NCBI GenBank assembly: GCA_014706295.1
Contig: JACSVZ010000038.1
Coordinates: forward strand, 3,348,001 to 3,412,000
Reading direction: 5' to 3'
DNA from: Lycocorax pyrrhopterus obiensis
Taxonomy: Eukaryota; Chordata; Aves; Passeriformes; Paradisaeidae
Length of the DNA stretch: 64,000 bases
Shown here: positions 1 through 12,200 of the stretch, in pieces
Layout: the number at the start of each line of letters is the position of its first letter
Numbering within the stretch: the first letter of the stretch is position 1
Notes under the pieces: model-generated
Told to the model about the DNA's origin: nothing
What the model saw: the letters and a program-made list of their open reading frames with translations, nothing else
Database searches by the model: none
Position numbers and translations under genes: made by a program

Positions 1-107
1 AGTCTACAGCCACCGATTGCAGCACTCATCACGGGAGTTATCCCACCATGTCTCTGTGATGGCAACTATGTCATAGTTTTCCAGCTGCACAATGGCTCCC
101 AGAGTTA
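1..107 (-). repeat. CR1 LINE fragment, endonuclease domain, antisense
   Basis: Read on the minus strand this stretch encodes NYDIVAITETWWDNS, which matches the conserved endonuclease motif of CR1-type LINE ORF2 (ITETWWD). A frame slip follows and the reading frame stops. It is cut by the window edge. It is a dead retrotransposon scrap, not a gene. Confidence 0.75.
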
Positions 108-139
108 ATTTTCTTCCCAGTGGCTGGTACATTGTTGTG

Positions 140-658
140 GTTTTTTGATTCATGAAGAGAATAATGTTGATCACACACTGATTTTATTGTTTCTCAGTTG
201 TGCTCACCCCAAGTCAAGGACTTTTCAGTGTCTCATGCTCTGCCAGTGAGGAGCTGCACAAGAAGCTGGGGGGAACAGCTGACCCAAAGTGGCCAGAGGG
301 ATATTCCATGCCACAGAACATCCTGCCCAGTGTGTAAACTGAGGGAGCTACCCGGGAGGGGCCGGTTGCTGCTCAAGAATGGGCTGGGCATTGCTCAGTG
401 GGTGGTGAGCAACCGTATTGGGCATCACTTGTTCCTCTTGCGTTTTATCCCTCTGAATCGTTTTCACGACAATTATTAGTATTGGGTTTATTATTATTGG
501 TGGGATTCTTTTGTGGGGTTTTTGGATTGTTAAACTGTTCTTCTCTCAGCCCATGAGCTTTATCTTTTCTTTCTGATTCTTCCCATCAGGGGCAGGATGG
601 AGGTGAGTGGTACAGCTGTGTGGTACTTGGTTGCCATCTGGGATTTAGCCATGACACA
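140..658 (+). mobile_element. Solo LTR of an avian ERVL-type endogenous retrovirus
   Basis: The order of segments matches the common avian ERVL-like LTR as I remember it: a stretch reading 'gtcaaggacttttcag', then 'ctgacccaaagtggcc', a 'gtgtaaact' box where a TATA motif usually sits, a GC-rich 'ccgggaggggcc' segment, and a 3' end with 'gtgtggtacttggttgcc' and 'ttagccatgacaca'. The left end is approximate and I found no target-site duplication. No viral coding region is attached. The 93-residue reading frame inside it is incidental. Confidence 0.6.
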
Positions 659-994
659 GACCCTTCCCTATGTCCAAACATGGGTCTGATAGATCAGCAG
701 GCATCAGCAGGCAGAGTGAGGCTAGAGACAAATTCCCCTTCCTTTAGTGCCCCCAGTCTTTAACAGCAAGGATTGCAAATGACATGAGATTTATGAGCTA
801 AAACCTATGCTTTGAATTACATTTGAAAATAAGTTGGCAACCAGTGCATTTTGAGACCATCTTTTCCTCTCTGCAAAGGGCTGCACACTGCAAATGAATA
901 TTGGCATAGCACATCCTGAAACAATTGACTATAGCTGTAAGAACTGCATTCCTGTTCTGTGTCCCCCCACAGAATGGGAATGCAATCCCATAAA

Positions 995-1480
995 TTGGGC
1001 TCCACAATTTAAAAGGGATGTGAAGGTCCTCAAATGTGTCCAGACGAGGGGAACCAAGCTGGTGAAGGGCTGGATGGCATGCCCTTGAGGAGCAGTTGAG
1101 GGCTCTGGTCTTGTCTCCTTTGGAGGCTGAGGGATGACACTGTTGTTCTCTGCAGCTTCCTGAGGAGGGGATGTGGAGAGGGAGGTGCTGAGCTCTTCTC
1201 CCTGGGATCCAGGGACAGCACTCCTGGAAATGGTTCAAAGCTATTCCAGGGAAGGTTTAGACTGGACATGAGGGAGCATTTCCTTATGAAGAGGATGGTC
1301 AAACCCTGGAATGGGCTTCCTTGAGAAGCAGTCAGTGCCTCAGGCCTGTCAGTGTTAAAGAGGCATTTGGACAACAGCCTTAAGAACAAGCTTTAACTTT
1401 TGGTCAGTCCTGAAGGGGTCAGGCAGTTGGATGAGACGGTTGTTGTAGGTCCCCTCCAACTGAAATATTCTAGTCTGTTC
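995..1480 (+). repeat. CR1 LINE 3' end, sense
   Basis: The sequence follows the CR1 3' region: 'gtccagacgaggggaacc' and 'gctggatggcatgccc', then 'ccagggaaggtttagact', 'aaaccctggaatgggctt' and a terminal block 'gtaggtcccctccaact'. It is strongly diverged. Minus-strand reading frames across it are shadows. Confidence 0.8.
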
Positions 1481-4400
1481 AGTTCCTAGGGCTGGCTGCA
1501 GGGGTCCCACCTGTGCCATGGCAAGGCTTGGTGAAGCCCTGGCAATCTCTGGAGCAAGAGCCTTGGGATGGATGTGAAAGGTGTATACAAAATACAGCAC
1601 ATGGCCACCAACTCATGAAGAGCTGGGAGATGTGATGAGGACTCGGCATCCAGTGTTGCCTGTTCTTGGTGTCACCTCAAGTGACCCTGACTGAACCACT
1701 TGCACACCTCCATCCCAGTACTTCTGTATGAGTGTCAGAGAACCTGTGAATGAAATTCAAAAGCAAATGAATGCGAATGAAGCCAGTTTTGTTTCTAATA
1801 AAATCGGCTATTCAGTATATCATCCTGAGGTTTGCAAGGGAAGGGGAGGATGTTCTGACACTCTAGCAGGCTTACTTGGGACACTTCACTCTCTTCAACA
1901 AGAATATCAGCAAGGGACCCTTAAGTGTCCAGTGACGTGAGTCCTGAGGTCCTGACATTCACTCTGAAAATGGTGCTGCGGGATGAAATCACAGAAGGAA
2001 TGGGCAGAGCCAAGCAGTACAGAAAGGGCACTGGATTGCTTGCTGAAGTTGCAGTGTCTAATATTAGCCACAGGTCATATACTTTAGAAGTCCTTCAAGA
2101 AGGACAGAGATCCTGGGACAGCTTTCCTGCCTGTAATCCCCTGGACCAGCACACTCAATAGCAGGTCTTTGAGGCTTGTAACCCAAATCCTGCCAGGCTG
2201 CACAGAGAGGACAAATGGCTCTTGGATACTTCGGTCTGTACTTAAAATAGGAACAAAGCTGCTCCCATGTGCCTCCCCACAGAGCCAGGGGGAGTGGCTT
2301 ACATGGCATCTGAGAGCGCCCATGGTATCTGCATCCCTCTTCTTCGTACTACACTCACTAAGTTGTACCTTTTGCTCAAGATACTGAACTTTGGCACCAG
2401 GCAATAAGCCACCTTCTCTGCATACCCAAGGTTGTAAGGATACCCAAGGACAACCAATTCAGGCTGATACATGGCAGGAAAAACGTGCGAGTAGGGCAGT
2501 GCAGCAGACGCCAGCAGCGGGAGCGGGTAAGTGAACTGCAATAAGCAGTGATGGGTACGGATGTGGGATGTGCTGTCTCTGCACAGAGGATCTGAGGTCC
2601 CTCTGTGATCCTAAACATTAGGGTTCAGAAACCAAATGGCACAGGAAGGGCAGACACCGGTGTCAGAATATTGGGGTGGGGGTGTCAGTGGGAAAGAGAG
2701 AACATGCCACTGCAGGATTTAGGGCAGAGTGCAGATAGCAAACAGCTGCTGAGACACAGATAAGGGGGACCCAACGTCCCTAGACAAAAAATTCTGCATC
2801 AGGTTTGAAACAAATGAAGAAACTGAATGGCACAGAGTTGAGGAGGATCTAAGTGGGAAAAAGGAAAGTACATAAACCAAAATATCCATACAATGGTGTT
2901 AACAGGAAGCTGCACATTATCTTCTTAGGGAATAGTGTGATCAGCAGTAAAGGAATGTCTTGAGATGGTGTTGACCCTCAAAGAGGAGCTGTTATTCCAG
3001 AAAATTCATAGAAGACATTGCTTTTACAGGAATAGCCATTGGTGGATGGAAAGAGACCTAGAAGATTTTCAAATTTTTCTCATCAAGATGTTATTTAAAT
3101 CCCACCAGCTACTCTGCATTTCAGGGTAACTAAGATGGCAGAGACCTGTTCAAAGCACTCTGAGCACACTCTCTAGGAGAGCATGTCATTTATAGAGGTC
3201 CTGCAAGTAAAACAAAGCTCTTGCTGCTGTAATGTGCAGGCTTCGATGGCATGCACAGACCCAGGCTCTGCACCACTGGCACATACAGTCCATTACATCA
3301 CTGCAGTACAGTTTTTTGAACTGCTGGACTCCTTCTGCCTTAGTCATGTCATGCCCAATACATCCTGCTTTGCAGCTAGAGACGAGGAGGAGGAGGAGGA
3401 GGTGCACATGGTGCTTTGAATTCAGGAAATTACAGATCTCCATCTTGCAGGGCATAGCACTGATCCACTTGCTTTCAGTGAAGGGGCAGAGGGACATAGT
3501 GTATGGCCACAGCCAGTGCCAAAACGGTGCCACGTCTGGTGCCGTGAAGGAAGCAGACGTGGAGGCACCCAGGTGGAGCTGGAATTCGTAGCCTCTACAG
3601 AAGGAATTGACAGCAGACTTGGAACAGAGATACCTGCTTTCTGTGAAGACAGTGAGGATTTATTTTAATGACCTGGCTTAGCTGATGACACGAAGACTTT
3701 AAGACTCCTCAGACTGTTAGTGTTAGGAGTGTTGGCATGAGTAATGTCACTGATTCAGAACATAAGCATTTCTAGAAAGGAGGTTTGGTGCAGTTAATCA
3801 TGGTTGGGCTCCTCTTGAGAAGCATCAGTGATGTGTCAGCCATAGTATCTACCCCCTGACACCCTCATTGCCTGACCATAAACATATGTGTCACCATGAT
3901 CTACAGGAAAGTGAATTTCTGAGTTTGTCTGCTACTGATGACTCCTTCCAAACTCCCAACTTACTATGCTCTGACAAAAAGCCACAAAGTGATAATCAGA
4001 AAGGCATGTTCAAAAGGATAGTCCTGTTAGCAACATTTTCCCACTCGAGGGTGCTGTTCCCATTGGCAAAGGCCACCCTTCAGCTTTTCCAGTACCCAGC
4101 ATCACATCCCAGAGCTCACAGGCAAAATGGCCATCAGGCTTGCTCAGAGCTTCATTTGGACTCACTGAACAGGATTTCAGAGGGTAAAGCTCTCATGGAC
4201 TATAACTAGAGGACTTGTTTGACCTCTGAACACAATATCTTCCTGTTCACAGTGGGCATCTGCTGGATAAATGATTACATTTTTATAAACCTGTGTATAC
4301 TCATAAATATATTGTCATATAAATACTAACCCAGCTGGGGTTCAGCAGTCCATATTCTAAAATGATAAGTGATTTTTAAGTACCTTATATCCTAATTGTT

Positions 4401-4925
4401 TCATGAAGTTATTGAAGAAACCTGAGAATTGTCCTTCAGACCCCTTCGGATGTCTCAAGGTATAGTTCCCAAAAAGACTTGTATCTTTTATGGCTTGAAG
4501 AGGGATTTAGTAGTTTTACTCTGCAGAGGGATTGAGTAGCAGTATTCAGCACCTGTAATTCTAAACTCACCATGATTTATGATTATGGACTGCTGAGGCA
4601 CACAGGCTTATGACTTCTCCCCAAGGCTGTGTTCTGAGCTGCTTTGCTGTGGAGAGCCTGGCGGCTTTGTGCTGGGTTGTGGTGCTGCTGCGGGTCTGTG
4701 TGCTGGGGACCCTCAGGTGAGGACACGGAGATGGGTCCTCCTGAGTGAAAGGACTTGGGTCACACCTCTGTCACTGAGAGAGTCACAACGAACCCAAGGG
4801 AAATAAAAGGCAAAAAACACTGACCACCTTCCTTTGTTCCAGGGGTCTTAGGTGTTTTTGTTTCGCCTATTGCACACACTGAAATAAGCAGACTTTTGCT
4901 CATGGAAAGCCCAATCCCAATCCTT
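1481..4925. other. Intergenic, no gene recognised
   Basis: I see no conserved protein, RNA gene or full-length repeat here. Short reading frames (up to about 119 codons) lack recognisable domains and overlap each other in several frames. A short (GAG)n run lies at 3383-3402. A donor-like 'gcgg|gtaagtg' near 2526 has no convincing exon in front of it. Confidence 0.5.
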
Positions 4926-4977
4926 TGGAAGTCAGTGGGAGTTTTCGTTCATGTCAGTGGGCTTTGGATCAGCCCCA
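4926..4977. repeat. Possible ancient amniote repeat fragment
   Basis: The words 'gtcagtgggagttttcg' and 'tcagtgggctttggatcag' resemble an end motif I recall from old dispersed repeats in turtles, crocodilians and birds ('caatgggctttggatcagg'). The family name is uncertain. A 124-residue minus-strand reading frame crosses it and is probably not a gene. Confidence 0.35.
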
Positions 4978-5571
4978 GAAAAACTGGCTTTATAAATACA
5001 GGCGTTGCAGATCAAGCACTGTTTTAAGTTGGTTTCAGTGATGCCACACAAGGAGACACTAGACAACCACCTGCTTGTAGGAGCACCGGGGTCCCCTGAG
5101 GCTATGACACGGCCAGAGGTTCCCGACAGGATTGCAACTCCAGGGCCCCAGTACTTCGTGCAACTATAGTCTCTGATACGCTGTGGCAACCTGGCTACTG
5201 TAATAGACTGTTTACAAGCCATCCCTTTGCAGGAGCTGGATTGTGCACTGCCCGGTGGGAATGGAGCAGGTGGACTCAAATGTGTAAGCGAGAAAACTAC
5301 TAACAAGCCACTGTGTTTGTTTTAAAATTGTTCACATTTCTGTCTGCAACAGTATTTATAACCATGCTCATCATAACGGTGCTGACGACAGCTTTAGAAA
5401 AGTCTGGCAAGAAAGAGCTGATGGACAGCATTTCAGTGAGACAAGGGAACAGCCTTAAGTGCTCCAATAATGCATTACAGCACAGGAACAGCAAACAGGA
5501 TCTGTGCTCCCAAGGCTTGAGAGCAAGAATGACGGAGTGGAATTTTTTTTGGCCTGCGTAACACAGGACAG

Positions 5572-5615
5572 AATAGATCATCTTAAGGGTGTTTTTTTCC
5601 GACCTTAAAATCTAA
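5572..5615 (+). repeat. Possible CR1 3'-terminal remnant
   Basis: The words 'gatcatcttaagggtg' and 'ccgaccttaaaatct' resemble the last 40 bases of CR1 elements, which read roughly 'gatcttagaggtc' then 'ccaacctaaatgat'. It is short and sits directly beside the CpG island. Confidence 0.35.
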
Positions 5616-5759
5616 ACAGCTGTACTGTGCTAATTCCAAATCCGTGGTCCACGGAAGGAGCACTTTCTCCTTGTTTTGACTGAAATACTATGTAGTACTT
5701 TAACCACTGTTTTTCCGTGTAAGGAGCAGAGAATGCAATTTCGCTGAAGGAGCCCTGGG

Positions 5760-6090
5760 TCCCCCACGCCGAGATCTCCCCGCGAGGCAGCCCTGAGCCG
5801 GGGCCCGGGCGGGCAGGGCAGGGCGGAGCAGGGCCGCGGCCGGCGGGGAACGGAGCGGAGCGGAGCGGGGCAGTGCTCGGGCCCGTCGCCGTCGCCTCGC
5901 TCCGCCCGGGGCGCAGGGGCCGCTCGCGGGGCTCGGCGGGGCCCGGGCCGGCGGCGCGGAGGCCGGAGGTGAGCGGGCGGCGGGCGGCGGGCGCGGGGCC
6001 GCGGGCGGGGGAGCCCGGGGCCGGGCCGGGGGCGGCGGGGCCGAGGGCGGCGGGCTCCGCTCGGCCCGGGGCGAGGGCGGAGGTGTCGCT
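5760..6090 (+). promoter_or_regulatory. CpG island, probable CERS4 promoter
   Basis: About 330 bases are extremely G+C rich and dense in CpG, with repeated GGGCGG and GCGGGG boxes, while the flanks are ordinary AT-rich sequence. No TATA box is evident, as expected for a housekeeping-type CpG promoter. It lies 15.3 kb upstream of the CERS4 start codon on the same strand and contains a strong splice donor, so it most likely drives CERS4 from a noncoding first exon. Long reading frames on both strands here come from base composition. A CAGE or RNA-seq 5' end would settle the start site. Confidence 0.75.
5870..5968 (+). other. CERS4: Putative noncoding exon 1 of CERS4
   Basis: The segment ends at a near-consensus donor, GGAG|GTGAGC, inside the CpG island. 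The first coding exon of CERS4 begins only one base before its ATG after an acceptor, so the 5' UTR must come from at least one upstream exon, and this is the best candidate. The left limit is a guess. Further noncoding exons in the 15.4-kb interval cannot be excluded. Confidence 0.5.
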
Positions 6091-6269
6091 TTTACCCCTT
6101 GGCATGAAAAACGATGGAATTGAGGGAAGATTTTCCTGCTGGCAATGAAAACTGTTCCCAGAGAAAAGGACGGCAAAGCTGGGCAGGAGGCTGAGGTATT
6201 TCGTTTGTGATTTGAATTGTTTTTAGAAAGATTTGTGTAGCCATCAAAATTCAAGTAGGATAACGACAA

Positions 6270-6296
6270 AAAACCAACCAACCAAACCAACCAACC
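6270..6296. repeat. (AACC)n-like simple repeat
   Basis: Tandem 'accaaccaaaccaacc' units form a short imperfect tetranucleotide repeat just 3' of the CpG island. Confidence 0.8.
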
Positions 6297-9200
6297 CTAA
6301 TTTTAGACTGGAGTTGCCGAAAACCTCAAATCAGATACTTGACAGCAAATTCCACTTCTGGAATCGTTTAAAGCTAGACCAGCTGGTAGGTTTAGGAGGT
6401 AATGGCAGTGGGATAAGGGTAAAGTTAGTTGTCACGGCATGAGGTGAGTGTTTCTGGAACAGACCGGTGTTAATTTGCAGTCCGACAGCTGAATTTTAGC
6501 TTGCCAGATTGGAAAATGCATCTTTATCTACATCAGTTTATCATCATGTAAAGGTAATTCCTTCTTTTGAAAGTGTAATACGGAGCTTTGTGAGATAAGT
6601 TTTGTCAAAGTTAGATGGAAGGTGTGTGTGAGAGGACACACGTGGTGAAGTTTGTCCTCAGAAGGAACCAACCTCGCCTTCAGCCAGCAATGGGAACTGG
6701 GGTGAAGCGTGAGACTCAGCTGGTGATTGATGAATCTACAAGCTCGGGTTTATCAAGATAGCCATGAGGCTTGAAAATGCAAGGGAATTCTTTCTGTATT
6801 TCTGTTTAAAAAAAAAAAAAAAAAGTCAAAGCTTTTTTTAACCCAGGGGTTGTACACTGAAGATAACAGACTTTGTGAGGTGCTTGTGTTCAGAGCAGCA
6901 AAGAAGCTGCCAAAATTGAAAAGTGCATCTTATTTTAAGCCAGAAGAGCTTTTTACTGAGAATCAAAGCTGCTGAGGGTTATTAGCTGGTAAAATCTGTT
7001 GAAATTCATGTATAATATTAATTTTCTTGATCTCTCATGTCAGAGTTATGTTAAGGAGATAAAGCAGAGTGTAGAGACTTTGCAGCTTGACAACTGCTTC
7101 CAGGCAGGAAGGAGAGTAAATACCTGCAATGAAAAATTATTATTGCCGTGTCCTTTTGTTATAGGTTACCAAAATCCACAGAAATGGGTTTATTTTTGCG
7201 TCTCTCACACCAGTAACTACGAGAGACTTGGCTTCTCTGTTCACATGTGGCAAAGATTGGATTCCTGCTGCCAACCCTACACGTTGTGCTTAAGGAACTA
7301 ATTCTGTATTCCAGCTCCAATCGAAATAAAAACTCTTCTGAGTTGGTGTCGTTTTCCCATGTTTTTGGACAGTGTCTGGGGGGAACCCTCATTGCCAAAA
7401 GAGAGACTGGTGGTGCTTGAGGATGTCTAAACTATCTGCTCTTGCCTCCCGAGTCTGTTTGGGGACACCAACCTGTCTGAACTCCAAAGCCCCGAGGTTG
7501 TGTACTCATGCAGGCATCATCACAGGCTTCAAAGTTCAATTTACTGGTATATGCTTTTTTGGCAAAATAGAGCTAAAGAAGGTTTCTTTTTAAAACTTCT
7601 CCTCATGATGGAGTCCTTTTCTTCACTTCATGAGGTCCAGATTGATGGAGCACATTTTTATTGGGTTTTTGAACACGACTTACAGTTTCTGATGTCCTTT
7701 TGAGTGCATAACTTAAATGATGTCGGATCTGAAGGAGAGCATGAGCTCTGGAAAATCAATATTTTGACAACAGCCAATCTTTTATAAACCTGGCAGTGTC
7801 CAGTAAACACAAAAATAACTAAATCAGGCATTCCTGCAATTCACATTTTTTCTGAAATGAGAATCTTTGATGAGATTCATGAGCCCAAGAAGGCTCAAGA
7901 AGCAAAAAGGTGTCAGGAAAGTCCGACTGCATTCTGTTCTTTGAGATACAAAACAAGAAAATTTATACTGTTTTTCTAAATTTTTATTCTGTATTATAAC
8001 TCTAGCTTTTATAATACCATAGACTTTTTCCTGCAGAGCTTTTGGGGGAAAATTGCTTTCAGGTTCAGAGATCTATCCAAATTTTTGTTTTCTGACATGT
8101 TTATGGCAGAGAACAATACAGGGTGGGGAAGGAAGTGAAAGCCTCTGTAGATCACTTACTTTAGCATTATTTTAGGAAGCAGCTTATGTGGGCTCAATAC
8201 ACAAAAATCAAACTGCAAACCAGCTAATTCTACTTGTGAAAAGTGACTATGGTAAAGGAGTGTTTAGTCAATACAGCTACAGGTGACAAGGCTCCAGCCA
8301 TCTGGACACATGCCTGAGCTTGTTTCATTTTCTTCCAAGGCAGTTCCAAGGTAGAAGTCCATGGGACTTCTCTTTTTGGAGAGCACTGTGCACAGAACTA
8401 GTGCACAAGTTGGGTCTGTGACCAGTGCTTGCAGCAGATCGAGGGACCTCACAGCTGAGCTGTAGCGGCTGGGTTGCCACCTGCCAAGGTCATGATGATT
8501 TGTCCAGACTTCGGAAGCAGTTGTTGTAAATGAAAGATCCCTCAGGGAATCTTCAGATCCTAATTCATAGCCAATTTCTCTGCAAGAGGGTAAAATGCAG
8601 CTAGAATGTTATTGTACGCTACTTTTTCAGGTCTAAGATGAGTAGAGGATAGTTCTATAAGCTTGCTACCCACTCCTGAGAGAAATACAGGCATGGTGTT
8701 TGGTGTGATATGATGACCCTTGCAGAGGGTCCCTGCAAATTAGTTGTGTATGTGCACCCCGAAATTGCTTGGGGCTGCATATATCATATATTTAGGCTTA
8801 ATTTTCTGGTTGGTTTTTTTTTTTTTTCCAGGTTCCTTTTGCAGAGGCCAGTAAGGACTTGATGACATGAATCCAGACATTTCCAGGTATGATGTAGCAG
8901 ATGGGCATTTGGAGCTCAGTGGAGGTGCAGTTTCATTAGCTTGAGCTGCGTTTCTGTAGAGAGAAGTGCCACCTTTGCCAGGTTCAGGCCACTTGTCATT
9001 TCCCCTTACACCTTGCATTGAGCCTGCACAAATTATTTCAAAGCCAGGAAGTAACTTGCACTGAAGAACTGGCATGGGGTAAAATCACCCCCAAGTAGAA
9101 GCAAAAAAAAAGCTTGGTTTAAACCCAGATCTTTTTCTCAAGCTGGTTCTCTGTGGAGCCTCACAAATTCCTGTATTGAGCATGGCGGGGTAGCGGCAGT

Positions 9201-12200
9201 GAAGTGGGAGAGCTGGCCAGGAACGGGTGGAGGCCGGGGTCCAGTCTTTGATGACTCTGTTGGTTTACACTGGCTCTCAGTTGTAAGGAACCTGTCTCAG
9301 CAGGGGAATCTTCACAGTGGAAAGAGCAGCAGTTTCGTTTTAAGGACTCTAGTGGATCTGTCCACCCACTGATATAATCTTAAAGGAAGGATTTCCCACT
9401 GTGGTCCTCCAGTCTTAGGCTTTGTTCAGGTGAAAGCAAACTTAGAATAAAGGAGATTATAGAATGTCAAAGAACTAACATGCACAAATCAGAACAAATT
9501 GTCCATCTTGATTTTCTGTACTATAGGGTGTAAGTAACCTGAAATGCTGAAAATTGAGTCATTATCTCACAGCATTATCTGAAAAACCACATTGTTTAAT
9601 AAATTTAGACTCATTGGATGTATCCAGCCATTACTATGACATAACTAGTACACACTAAAATCCAGTGGGGATGCAGTTGAACTGAGGGGCATGCAGTTTT
9701 GAACTGACTCCACTTTAGCTGTGAATTTAGAGCCTGTTGATAAGAAAAAAAGTGTCTTGAGATTTCTGAAGTCCAAATTGTTTGTTGTGCTCTGTGTTTT
9801 ATATCCTGCTCGTATTTCTAATGTCTGCTCCAGGTTTCTTCCCTATAGGAGAAAAGCCACGCTTTCACGGAAAAGGAGAAGTCAAAAGTCTTACTTAAAA
9901 ATAGATTGCTCTTTAGAAAGCCAAAATCTTGTCATTATTTCTTACTAGTAAACTTAATTATCCTTGTTCTAGTTAATATTAATTATTTGAACACTTCAAT
10001 GGAATATGTTACAGGTGTAGAATTTACACATTTACAGCACCGTTTCGTTGCAGTGCCACACACTGCAGGTTCTGTTGTAAAAGCTGCAGCTTACAGAGTC
10101 TCTAGACCTGGAGTAACCTGATAGGAGGTGTACAGGAAACTCTGCCAGGAGCTGGGGCACTGCCCCCTGCCCAGCAGCAGGGACAGCCTTGGCATGCCCA
10201 GTGCAGGCTCTGGTTCTGGGTCAGTTCCGGGAGCTGTTACCCAGCCCCGACTGGGGCCTGCTGTGAGGCTGCCGTGAAGGGCTGAGCGTGCGAAGCATTG
10301 TTCTCCACTGTGTGCATCCTGGCCACCACAGGTGTAGGCAGAGCTCCTCTCCTTGGGCCTGCTGTGCGCTCACTGTGACTCAGTGCTCTTGGTCTCACAC
10401 ACTGACCTGATGTAGGGTGTTTCCCACCTTATCTAGGTGCCTGCAAGTCTATATTCCGTGCCCTTAGCCACCCTCCTCATTCAAATAAAGGTTTGCATTT
10501 TACTGTGGGTCTCTGCTACGTGCATGTATTCACCTTTAGTATATCTGTATTGAAGGTTTCATATTTAATTCTACTGGCACTCTATGGCAGGTTCTTCTTA
10601 AGTAAAAAGGAAACAAATGGCATCATTTTCCCAGTTTTGAAAGTCCACTTAAGGCTGTTCTGTCGGGGGTCATTTTTGTAGTGTTTTCATCTTTACTGAT
10701 GGGTACACCTCAGCATATTTGTCCAGAATTAAATAGCAATGTCAAGAACCCAGTACATGTTCCCCACTCCTTTTCCGATATGCTTTAGTTTTAATTAATT
10801 CAGGAGTTTTATTTGGAAAAATAGGAAATATGTTCAAAGAGGACTGCAGTAATTCCATAAACTTCAAGACTGATTCATCTTTTACCGAAACTGGTTTTGA
10901 TAACAACTAGTGTCTTTGTTTTAAAAGTCAGTTCCGAAAGTAAAGAAATTCTTCAAATACTTTTCTTTGTGAGGTTGCTGCACTGGTAGCCACAGGTATG
11001 GCATATGCCTTCCAACCCAACAAGTGCCGAGGCTTTGAATCAAAACAGATAAGGAAAAATAAAGTATGAAAGAGGTAAACTGTGTTCAGATCATTTTCTT
11101 TGTAATAAGCAGTGTTATTTTTATCCCTGAGGTACTATAAGAGTGGGACAGTGGCTTCCCTATTGTTCATCTGTCTGTCTTCATACATATGTGAAAGATC
11201 CTTCTGCAGGGTTTGAAAGATGAATTGTCAGAGTTTGTGTTTAATGTTTTCAAAGAAAAGATCAGAGGAATTTTTCTGTTTAGAGAGGATGTTGAATTAA
11301 AAGCATGAAAGCAGAATTCCCCAGATAATCATTTCTGTGTGACTTTTCTCGTCAAGTTACTTGTGGTGAATTGAAGCAAGGAGAAAGTGACCCTCAGTAT
11401 CTGAATTTTAAAAATAAACCCTGAGCTCAGCCAGCATGAATCAGGGCTGTGCTGCGGGAGCCAGAGGTGCTGACGGTGTGCTGGGGGATCCAACTGGCTG
11501 TGGCTGGCACCGGCCTGTGCTTGGGGCTGGGGTCTTCCCCCTCCACAGCTGCTGCAGGCAGGATGGTGTTGGCTCAGGCAGGGCAGAGCAGCTGGCTGCA
11601 GTGAGATGAATTAGTGTCTGTTCTGCAGAGGAATTGGCCCAGGGAGGAATAAATGTGGTGTCAGAGTTCTCTCTCAGATCCACTCGTGCCTGCAGCAAAC
11701 ACAGGGTTCCTCAGCAGCAGAGCAGGAGCAGCAGTCCAGCTTAAGGAGTGACCGTGTTCGGCAGAAGACCCAAGAGGAGCACCAGGGCTAAGCAGTCCGA
11801 ATAAGCCCTGTCTGTGTCCGGCGGGATCGCTCATGAAAAGGGTCCCATTGCATATGTAGTTAAGCCATCCCATAATGCCGGACTTGCTGGATAAATAGCA
11901 CAGTGTGGCTGCAGCCTTCAAATCTTGACAAGGAATACACCATCCTGTAGTGATTTGTTTATGTAATAGGTAAAGCTCCATTGGAGGCAGGTTCTCTTCA
12001 TGTTAGGCACTACTCCAGCAAAGAAGAGAGGACAATGCCTATGGAAACAACCAGAGTTTCACGTTCTGCTTTATAGGCTGCCCCTATCACAGAGCTTTTA
12101 ACTTATCTGTGCTAAAGAAGAATAATTCATATTCACATTTTTTTTAAAATGAACATCATCATGTGATAGATTGCATTATTCATTAAGCAGTAATGCTTGT

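Noticed and set aside
2461..2535. An exon ending at the donor-like GCGG|GTAAGTG
   Set aside because: No conserved reading frame, acceptor or CpG context supports it.
5605..6290. GC-rich open frames of 91-196 codons on both strands
   Set aside because: They are an effect of CpG island composition: Ala/Pro/Gly/Arg-rich in every frame, with no domain.
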